A DNA stretch of 18,218 nt from CAYONM01 sp964405325 (lineage in GTDB: Bacteria > Planctomycetota > UBA11346): NCBI GenBank assembly GCA_964405325.1, contig CAYONM010000054.1, forward strand, positions 1-18,218, in the 5' to 3' direction. The position numbers were made by a program, and so were the translations under genes. The notes under the pieces were generated by a model. The model saw only the letters and a list, made by a program, of their open reading frames with translations, did not search any database and was not told where the DNA came from. Positions 7,477-14,873 of the stretch are shown one piece after another (the stretch's first letter is position 1; each line of letters opens with the position of its first letter).

Positions 7477-8352
7477 TCAGGGCCCCACCTCCGCCGACAG
7501 CGCCAGGGCGGCGCGCACAGCATCGCAGGTTCCAGGTACATCGTGCACCCGCAAGATGGCACATTGGTCCGCCAGACGGGCATGCAGCAGATGACTCCAG
7601 TGATCACGCTCGGCTACGGGCAGATCGCGGCCAAAAATAGGGGGTAACACGGACTTGCGACTGAGCCCGATCAGCAGTGGCCGGCCCAAAGCGTGCAAAC
7701 GTGGCATGGCACGCAACAAGGCCAGATTATGCTCAGGTCGCTTGCCAAAGCCGATCCCCGGATCCAACACCACCGCTTCCTCAGCCATGCCGCGACGCGT
7801 CACCGTGTCCAGGCGGTGCTGAAAAAACGCCAGCACCTCGTCGACCACATCGTCGTAACGCGGTTGTTGCTGCATGCTGGCTGGCGTGCCCTGCATATGC
7901 ATCAGGATGTATCCGGCATGTGCCTGGATCACGGCATCCACCAGCTCGGGATCACGTCCACCGCTGATATCATTGATCACATCCGCGCCAGCCGCCAGTC
8001 CAGCGTGAGCAACCGCGGCCTTGCAGGTATCCAGGCTCAGGATGGCCGAGGTTTTTTCCCGCAACCCGACAAGCACGGGCAGCACCCGACGCTGCTCCTC
8101 GTCAGCCGACACCGGTTCGGCTCCCGGCCGTGAACTCTCGCCGCCAATATCCAGCCAGGCGGCTCCATCAGCTTCGGCCTGGATGGCAGCACGGATCGCG
8201 TCATCTGCAGCCAGATGCCGACCGCCATCAGAGAAACTGTCCGGGGTACAGTTGATAATCGCCATCACTGCTGCCGGTCGCCCCAGGCTGATGGGACGTC
8301 GACTGGATAATTGCCACATGGTTGGGGCATGCAGGCTGCTGTCGGATTGCAT
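7477..8352 (-). CDS. folP: Dihydropteroate synthase
   Basis: FolP joins 6-hydroxymethyl-7,8-dihydropterin pyrophosphate with p-aminobenzoate to give dihydropteroate; it is the sulfonamide target. The 291-residue protein shows the TIM-barrel motifs in order: INCTPDSFSDGG (33-44), IGGESSRPGA (69-78), D108-T-C-K, INDISGG (126-132), MHMQGTP (151-157), DPGIGFGKRPEHN (197-209) and IGLSRKS (228-234). The end has HDVPGTCDA. GGAG lies ten bases before the ATG at 8352; an alternative start at codon 12 lacks a ribosome site. It is the first gene of the operon with cdaA and ybbR. In many other bacteria folP is paired with glmM; here cdaA takes that place. The promoter must fit within or near the 31 bases shared with divergent lspA. 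Confidence 0.97.
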   Translation of the reverse strand: MQSDSSLHAPTMWQLSSRRPISLGRPAAVMAIINCTPDSFSDGGRHLAADDAIRAAIQAEADGAAWLDIGGESSRPGAEPVSADEEQRRVLPVLVGLREKTSAILSLDTCKAAVAHAGLAAGADVINDISGGRDPELVDAVIQAHAGYILMHMQGTPASMQQQPRYDDVVDEVLAFFQHRLDTVTRRGMAEEAVVLDPGIGFGKRPEHNLALLRAMPRLHALGRPLLIGLSRKSVLPPIFGRDLPVAERDHWSHLLHARLADQCAILRVHDVPGTCDAVRAALALSAEVGP

Positions 8353-8383
8353 GCTCGACGGGCTCCGCTAGCGTTGCTTCGCT

Positions 8384-9013
8384 ATGGTGGCCAGTCAGCA
8401 ATCAACGCAAGACCAGAGCCCACAAGGCCTGACCTGGCCGACCTCGTGTCGCTGGGGCTTCGGCCTCGCGTTTGGCGTTCTGCTGCTGTCGGATCTGATC
8501 AGCAAAGCCCTGCTGTTTCCGCCAGCCGGCGTCGATCTGCACCGTTGGCAACAGCAACACGACTGGCCCAGCTGGATACACTTGGCCTACAATACCGGCG
8601 TCGCCTGGAGCCTGTTCGATCACATGCCCGACCTGGTGGCCGGACTGACCGTCCTGCTGGTCCCGATTATCGCCGCGGTCTGGTGGCGTAGCTATCGCCA
8701 ACACGGCCTGATGGTGAACATCGCCTTCGGCTTGATCCTGGGCGGCGCGATCGGCAATGCCTATGATCGCCTGGTGGCGCGTCTCTTCGGCAGCTTTCCC
8801 GGGGTCCGGGATTTCATCAGCGTCGATCTCAACAGCGTCGGCATCGACTACATCTGGCCCACTTTCAACCTGGCCGATAGCGGCATTTGCCTTGGTTTCG
8901 GCCTGCTGTTGCTAGCCAGCTGGCTGCCCGGACACGGCGTCACGCCACCGACCACCACCAGCTCGGAGCCAACAGATCTACCAGCCCCGGCAGCACCGCA
9001 CACGGACCGATGA
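8384..9013 (+). CDS. lspA: Lipoprotein signal peptidase (signal peptidase II)
   Basis: LspA is a membrane aspartyl protease that removes the signal peptide from prolipoproteins after diacylglyceryl transfer. The 209-residue protein has four hydrophobic helices and the family motifs: D37-LIS-K41 in the first helix, NTGVAWSLF (70-78), GGAIGNAYDRL (120-130) with catalytic D128, and FNLADSGI (161-168) with catalytic D165. It is longer than the usual 160-170 residues. About 20 extra polar residues sit at the N-terminus, and a Thr/Pro/Ser-rich tail of about 25 residues sits at the C-terminus. No Shine-Dalgarno site precedes the ATG, so a start a little downstream is possible. It is divergent from folP and lies 67 bases upstream of the giant GTPase-pseudokinase gene. 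Confidence 0.94.
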   Translation: MVASQQSTQDQSPQGLTWPTSCRWGFGLAFGVLLLSDLISKALLFPPAGVDLHRWQQQHDWPSWIHLAYNTGVAWSLFDHMPDLVAGLTVLLVPIIAAVWWRSYRQHGLMVNIAFGLILGGAIGNAYDRLVARLFGSFPGVRDFISVDLNSVGIDYIWPTFNLADSGICLGFGLLLLASWLPGHGVTPPTTTSSEPTDLPAPAAPHTDR

Positions 9014-9080
9014 TCACTCGACCTCGCATTGCATGGTTGCAGCCCTGGCCAATACTATCGAGTAGGCACGAGGGGCACGT

Positions 9081-12000
9081 ATGTACGTCGATCTGCACAA
9101 AGCCGAGTTGATTTGCAAAATCGTGTATTTCGGGCCCGGTCTCTCCGGCAAGACCACCAACCTGGACTACCTGCAACAACACGCGCCATCCGATGAGACC
9201 ACCGACCTGGTCCATATCGATCGTAGTGGTGAGCGCACCCTGGCCTTCTCACTCTACCCGCTCGAAGCCCCTGACTGCGGCCAACTACGTTGCCGAGTCG
9301 ACCTGCTCACCGTCCCTGGCCGCGCTTATTACATCACCAACCGCCGCGATATTCTGGACGGCGCCGATGGCATCGTCTTTATCGCCGACTCACGCCGCGA
9401 GGCGATCGACGAGAACATCGATGCCATGAACGACATGTGGTCGTTCATCAACCACAATCAGCTCGCCGGTGACATCCCCATCGTCATCCAGTTCAACAAA
9501 CAAGATCTGGATTCCGCCATTCCGCTGGAGCAACTGGAGCCACTGCTCAATAGCCAAGGTCAGCAATCCTTTGGCGCCAGCGCCACCACCGGCACGGGCG
9601 TGATCGAGACCATGCAGGCGATTCTCGAGCTGGCCCTCCCACGCATCACCGAGCCGAAACGCATTGCGGCTGAAACCGAGCACGCCCAAGAAATGGGCGG
9701 CACCACCGAGCCCCAACACCACATCGTCTCCTCCACCATCCAGGTCGCTGGCGAAGACGAAGAGTCCTGGTTGTTGACCTGTGCCAAATGCGATGCCGTA
9801 CTCGAGGTGGTGGACGTCCATGCCGGCGACCTGTTCGCCTGTGGCAGCTGCAACACCATGCTGGAGGTGGTCGACCCCAATACCGGTGAAACCCGCATCG
9901 CACCGCCGCCAGAAGCCACGCCCACCCCTGCCCATACCGTCCTGCAGACCCCGACCAGCGGCGGCCAGGTGCTGCCGCCACCAGTGGGCCCAGGGACCGC
10001 CGAGATCACTCCCACCGGCAGCCTGATACCCAACACCGAAAGTGATGGCCTGCCGCAGCTCCCGGGAATGCGGCTACAGGATCAAATCGATGTCAGCCTG
10101 TTGGGCACCCGCTACCGGGCCATCAATCAGGACGACCAGCGACAATTACGGATTCTGGTGCTCAATCCCGTAGCCCTCCGACAACCCGGCTATGCCGAAA
10201 GTCTGGACACGCACCACAGCAAAGCGGTCAAGATCCGCCACAACCACATTCTGCCGACCCTGGGCATGCAGATATGGAACAATCTGCCAGTCTTCATCAG
10301 CGAATTGCCCAGCGGCTTCAAACCACTGAGTCTGTTGCTCAGCCGCCGGCGCCGCTTGGCGCCACCACAAGCCATGGGGATCATCCGCCAATTGGCCCTT
10401 GGCTTGGAGGAAGCCGCTCATGCCGGAGTGATCCACGGCTGGATCCGACCGGAGGTGGTGCTGATCAACGAATCCGGCCAGATCATGCTGGACGAGCTGA
10501 CCGTCGCCAAACATCCGCCCTATATCCTGCGTGAAAGCATGGGCGGTTCAGCTTCCACAGAACACTACCTGGCCCCGGAACATCTGCACGGCGAGTCGAC
10601 CCCGGATACTCGCAGTGACATCTTCATGCTCGGAGCCCTCCTGTTCCGCATGATCACCGGCGAGGGTCTGATTACCGGCTATACCGCGCATGAAGCCTTG
10701 CATAAAGTGGTCACCAGTGGGGTACGAAGCATACGCGACGCCAATCCCGACATCAGCCGCGAATTGGATGCCTTCTATACCCGCTTGGCGACCATCGATC
10801 GAAAAGATCGTCTGCAGCGCCATTCCGAGGTGATCGCCTATCTGGAAAAATTCGGCGGCGGCGCGCATCGCGGCACAGTGCGCGTCAACAAGCAACCCAC
10901 CGTGGCCTCGGTCAGCAGCCGGCAGCCACCACCAGCGCGCGGCGGTGGCAGCTTCACCCCCATGCGCTCCGCTCCGGTGATCGAACGACATGGGGCCCAT
11001 GGCACCCGTCGTATTCCCAGCCCGACCCGAGCCACCACCGATATGCAGGGTTCGGCCAAACGACGTCACCAACCGACCTTCGGACCACTGCTGCTGCTCG
11101 CCCTGATCGCCCTGCTGCTGACCATCGTGTACTTCATGCGCCCGGAGTTGCGACAGCAACTAGAAGATCCGCGGCCAGAGCCAGAGCCCACTGCCGCACC
11201 GATCAGTCAGACACCTCCCCCCACAACACCGGAATCAGAGCCACAACCATCACCGGAGACGGAAGCACAATCGCAACCAGGACCATCGTCTAACGACGAC
11301 CCCATCGCTCTGGCGAATACACTGCTGAAGCAGCTCCAGCGCAACCCGACCGACCAGGCGCTACTGCAGCGCTTACGCACCATGCTGCAGGACCTGCGAC
11401 TGTCCGAATCGGAAGCCCAGCGCGACGCCGCTGCCAGCATGCTGCTGGAAGTCGCGCAATTCGCCGAGGATGGCCAAGCTGAACCCACCATCGATGTCGC
11501 CGCCATCCAAGCCGATATCCGCAAGCTGATCCAGGAGGAACACTTCGCCCAGGCCCTGGAACGCAACCAGGCGATACCAGACGAGGAAGCCCGACAGCAG
11601 AATGCCAAACAGATCCAGCAACTGCACGACGAAGCCCGTAAGAGCCTGGAAACCCTGATCGCCGGCGCGAAAGACGAAACCGCGCTCGTGACCCTGCTCA
11701 AGCCGGCAACGCGCTGGAATATGCCCGGCGATGCCGATTGGCTGCAGCAACTGGCCACCCAGGCCCGCGAACGCCTGCAACAGGCCCCCACGCCGGAGCA
11801 GGAGCACGTGGCCCCAAAGGCGGATCTGCACATCCAAACCGTCGATGGCCTGCCCATTGCCATGATTATGACTGATGTCCAGGTCGATGCGGCCCTCCGA
11901 ACCCGGGATTTCCGGCGGGCCGAGAACCTGCTGCAAGACCTGCCGGCGGATCACCCCCTGGTCGAGGCCATGCAACTGAAGATTCAACTACAACGCGAAG

Positions 12001-13490
12001 CGACCAGCCTGATGGAACAGGCGCGACAAGGCCGCGAGGGTCCCTTCCGCATCAAGACCCCCTTCGGCGACCAACAATGGGATGTTGTCAGCATGAGCGA
12101 AGACGGCCTGAACGTCCGCTCTTCCGCCGATGAAGTCCTGGCGCTGTCTTGGTCACAGGTCGAAGCCGGTGATCTTGGTCGGCTGTATCAGGCAATCGCC
12201 AAGGCCGGCAATGAGAATCCGGCGGAACACGCGACTGCCGCAGTCGGGCTGCTGGTGGGCGGCAATGCCGGATTGGCCAGCCTGGCCGCCACCACGGCTC
12301 GCAAACTCTTCTACGACGACTTCGAATCCCTGGAGCGACTCCTGCACATGCAAGGCCTGCGGACCGCAGCAGAACTGGTCCGTGATGGCGAAAGAGCACT
12401 GGAGCAACGCGACGCGGAGCTACTGCGCACGGTGCAACAAGGACTGCAGAATGAACGTCTCGAATTCACCGAACTGGCCGCGGCCCGCGACCGCTTCGTG
12501 CCAACGACCCTGACCAGCGCCCAACAGCCCAGCGAAACCGATCCCGGTCCCGTCCCGATCGACGGCGACAATGGCCTGGTTGACGATGGCCCTATCGATC
12601 CCGGCACCTTCGACAACGTGACCTTTGCCCAGGTCACCGATCTGGCAGCGCTACCCAGACGGCGCGGCCTCTGGCAGGTACGCAATAACGCCCTGCACTG
12701 CCTGGAGCCACGCGGCACCGCCGATCGCAGCGACCTGCTCGATAGCTCCGGGCTCAACATCACGGTGGCCAATGGCAGCGACAAGGGCTCGGCCACCATT
12801 ACCTTCCGGGGTACCAGTCTGACCCTGGACTACGCTCGTGGTGGTTTCTTCGCCGGCAACAACACCAGCAACGCCGGCTTCACCACTTTTCCGTTGATTT
12901 CAGACATCCCGTACAGCATCAGCTTTGCGCTGACCGGATCGGTCATGCAGATCAGTATCAATCAGACCAAAACACTGAAACTGGTGGTCGCGAACGTCGA
13001 TGAACGCTTGAACATCGAGGTATTCGATACCACCGCATTCCAGATCCAGCAGCTGGTGGTGCAACGCAACGCCGAAAACGCCACCAATGACCAGGAATGG
13101 CAGATGATTGGGCCTGCGCAGGTCCAAGGAAACGGCTGGTTGCTGCCAGAACCAGGCAGCATGCCAGCAGCCATCCTGCGCCCCATCGCCGCCGATGAGA
13201 GCGGACTGAAACTGGAAGCCGCTGGCGATGGTCCACTGACCGTGCGCCTGGGCGATCTGGACACGGGCGCATTCTACGAGGTCGATGTCACACTGCCCGC
13301 CGAAGGTGGCGCCCTGCCCATCGAAATCCGTTGGCGTGACGGGCGGATCGCCATCATGACAGGCGACAGCACGGACCCCGCCGCTCGACCGCTCGTGGAA
13401 GACGTCATGCCCGTCCAACCGCGACACATCATGCTGCAGGCCCGTCGCGCTCTTATCATTCCCAACCAACCGGTGGCACTCCGTCGATGA
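9081..13490 (+). CDS. MglA-like GTPase / zinc ribbon / pseudokinase transmembrane fusion protein
   Basis: A 1469-residue multidomain protein; start supported by GAGGGG before the ATG. Residues 1-190 are an MglA-type Ras-like GTPase: P-loop GPGLSGKTT (18-26), R52 in RTLAF, switch II D74-LLTVPG80, NKQD (139-142), SATTGTG (167-173). R81 stands where MglA has its catalytic Gln82. A C-x2-C pair at 234/237 and another at 254/257 form a probable zinc ribbon. Residues about 328-595 have a Ser/Thr kinase fold: APE (498-500) and D513-I-F-x-LG are kept. The beta-3 Lys is L359, HRD-x-K-x-x-N reads H452-GWIRPEV and DFG reads ELT (472-474), so it is a pseudokinase. A basic, Pro-rich stretch precedes a membrane helix at 668-686. 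A Pro/Glu linker, a helical region (about 737-1130), a LamG-like jelly-roll (about 1177-1330) and a second beta region follow, probably extracytoplasmic. The stop overlaps phoH2 (ATGA). Function unknown; membrane signalling is inferred. Confidence 0.9.
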   Translation: MYVDLHKAELICKIVYFGPGLSGKTTNLDYLQQHAPSDETTDLVHIDRSGERTLAFSLYPLEAPDCGQLRCRVDLLTVPGRAYYITNRRDILDGADGIVFIADSRREAIDENIDAMNDMWSFINHNQLAGDIPIVIQFNKQDLDSAIPLEQLEPLLNSQGQQSFGASATTGTGVIETMQAILELALPRITEPKRIAAETEHAQEMGGTTEPQHHIVSSTIQVAGEDEESWLLTCAKCDAVLEVVDVHAGDLFACGSCNTMLEVVDPNTGETRIAPPPEATPTPAHTVLQTPTSGGQVLPPPVGPGTAEITPTGSLIPNTESDGLPQLPGMRLQDQIDVSLLGTRYRAINQDDQRQLRILVLNPVALRQPGYAESLDTHHSKAVKIRHNHILPTLGMQIWNNLPVFISELPSGFKPLSLLLSRRRRLAPPQAMGIIRQLALGLEEAAHAGVIHGWIRPEVVLINESGQIMLDELTVAKHPPYILRESMGGSASTEHYLAPEHLHGESTPDTRSDIFMLGALLFRMITGEGLITGYTAHEALHKVVTSGVRSIRDANPDISRELDAFYTRLATIDRKDRLQRHSEVIAYLEKFGGGAHRGTVRVNKQPTVASVSSRQPPPARGGGSFTPMRSAPVIERHGAHGTRRIPSPTRATTDMQGSAKRRHQPTFGPLLLLALIALLLTIVYFMRPELRQQLEDPRPEPEPTAAPISQTPPPTTPESEPQPSPETEAQSQPGPSSNDDPIALANTLLKQLQRNPTDQALLQRLRTMLQDLRLSESEAQRDAAASMLLEVAQFAEDGQAEPTIDVAAIQADIRKLIQEEHFAQALERNQAIPDEEARQQNAKQIQQLHDEARKSLETLIAGAKDETALVTLLKPATRWNMPGDADWLQQLATQARERLQQAPTPEQEHVAPKADLHIQTVDGLPIAMIMTDVQVDAALRTRDFRRAENLLQDLPADHPLVEAMQLKIQLQREATSLMEQARQGREGPFRIKTPFGDQQWDVVSMSEDGLNVRSSADEVLALSWSQVEAGDLGRLYQAIAKAGNENPAEHATAAVGLLVGGNAGLASLAATTARKLFYDDFESLERLLHMQGLRTAAELVRDGERALEQRDAELLRTVQQGLQNERLEFTELAAARDRFVPTTLTSAQQPSETDPGPVPIDGDNGLVDDGPIDPGTFDNVTFAQVTDLAALPRRRGLWQVRNNALHCLEPRGTADRSDLLDSSGLNITVANGSDKGSATITFRGTSLTLDYARGGFFAGNNTSNAGFTTFPLISDIPYSISFALTGSVMQISINQTKTLKLVVANVDERLNIEVFDTTAFQIQQLVVQRNAENATNDQEWQMIGPAQVQGNGWLLPEPGSMPAAILRPIAADESGLKLEAAGDGPLTVRLGDLDTGAFYEVDVTLPAEGGALPIEIRWRDGRIAIMTGDSTDPAARPLVEDVMPVQPRHIMLQARRALIIPNQPVALRR

Positions 13491-14812
13491 TTTCACGATC
13501 CAGCAAAACCTTCGTTCTCGATACCAATGTGCTGTTGCACAACCCCAAGGCACTGTTCGCCTTTTCCGACAACCGAGTCGTCATTCCCATGATCGTACTC
13601 GAGGAATTGGATAAGTTTAAAACCAAGAACAACGAATTGGGTCGCAATAGCCGCGAAGTGGCTCGTGATCTTGATCGTTTGCGCCAATTCGGCAGCCTAC
13701 GCGAAGGAGTCGCCACCGACCAGGGCGGCTTGATCCAGGTCGTGCTCCGCTACGAGGAGATCGAAGGTGCTCTCCCGGGATTGAACGACAATCGCATACT
13801 CGGTTGCGCGGTCCAACTGCGCAATGAAGGGCACGATGTCCTCTTCATCTCCAAAGACATTAACGCCCGACTCAAAGCCGACGCCTTGGCCATTCCCTCG
13901 ATGGACTACGACACCCAGAAGGTCGATATCGAGGAACTGCGTAGCGGTATCCATCGCGTGGAGTGCGATGATCCCGGGCAGGTTGACCACTTCGATGTTT
14001 CCGCCCCCCTGCATGGCGAACATCCGCTACTCCATGGCCTGGACATCTATCACAACGAATTCGTACAATTCGAAGACCCGGACGAACATGTACTCAGTCT
14101 CGGTCGCTGGAACGCCGAGCGCAGCCTGTTGGAGCACCTGGATCTCGATTGTCCGCATGTTTTCGGCATCTTCGCACGCAACCTCGGGCAACGCATGGCC
14201 TGCAACCTGTTGACCGATCCGTCGGTACGCCTGCTCACCCTGGTGGGTACGGCCGGCACCGGCAAAACCCTGCTGGCCCTGGCTGCCGGCATGAATCTGG
14301 TGCTACGCGAGGAACGCTACAAAAAACTGTTGGTCAGCCGACCGATCATGCCACTCGGACAGGACATCGGCTATCTACCCGGCACCAAAGATGAAAAACT
14401 CGGACACTGGATGGGGCCAATTTTTGACAATCTGCACTTCATTCTCGGCAATGCCAACGATGAGCGCGAACCCGACGACATCATCAACAATCTGATCAAA
14501 AACGAAACCATCTCACTGGAAGCCCTGACCTACATCCGGGGGCGCTCCATCTCCAATCATTTTCTGATTGTCGATGAAGCACAGAACCTGACGCCGCATG
14601 AAATCAAGACCATCATCAGTCGTGCTGGTGAGGACACCAAGATCGTCCTGACCGGTGATCCCTATCAAATCGACAATCCGTACCTGGATGCCAGCTCCAA
14701 CGGCCTGACCTTCGTCGCTGAGCGCATGCGCGGTCAGCACCTGGCCGCGCACCTGACTCTGCATGTCTCAGAGCGTTCCGAGCTGGCCGGCCTCGCGGCC
14801 GACCTGCTGTAG
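13487..14812 (+). CDS. phoH2: PIN domain-PhoH ATPase (PhoH2/YlaK type)
   Basis: A 441-residue protein joining an N-terminal PIN ribonuclease domain to a C-terminal PhoH P-loop ATPase. In mycobacteria this architecture has been described as an RNA helicase coupled to an RNase. The PIN part (about 1-140) has LDTN with D12, VLEELDKFK with E39/E40, NDNRIL and SKDINARLKA, supplying the expected acidic metal ligands. The ATPase part has Walker A G254-TAGTGK260-T, Walker B VDEA (362-365), and LTGDPYQIDNPYLD further on. The start codon lies within the stop of the GTPase-pseudokinase gene (ATGA, 13487-13490). It has no ribosome site of its own, so translation is probably coupled. It converges on the kinase gene across 61 bases. 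The PIN-PhoH call is secure; its substrate is unknown. Confidence 0.94.
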   Translation: MISRSSKTFVLDTNVLLHNPKALFAFSDNRVVIPMIVLEELDKFKTKNNELGRNSREVARDLDRLRQFGSLREGVATDQGGLIQVVLRYEEIEGALPGLNDNRILGCAVQLRNEGHDVLFISKDINARLKADALAIPSMDYDTQKVDIEELRSGIHRVECDDPGQVDHFDVSAPLHGEHPLLHGLDIYHNEFVQFEDPDEHVLSLGRWNAERSLLEHLDLDCPHVFGIFARNLGQRMACNLLTDPSVRLLTLVGTAGTGKTLLALAAGMNLVLREERYKKLLVSRPIMPLGQDIGYLPGTKDEKLGHWMGPIFDNLHFILGNANDEREPDDIINNLIKNETISLEALTYIRGRSISNHFLIVDEAQNLTPHEIKTIISRAGEDTKIVLTGDPYQIDNPYLDASSNGLTFVAERMRGQHLAAHLTLHVSERSELAGLAADLL

Positions 14813-14873
14813 CTGCCGCAACGACCTACCATCATGGAGAGGCCGCCAACGCAGGGTCCTGCCACGAGGACAA

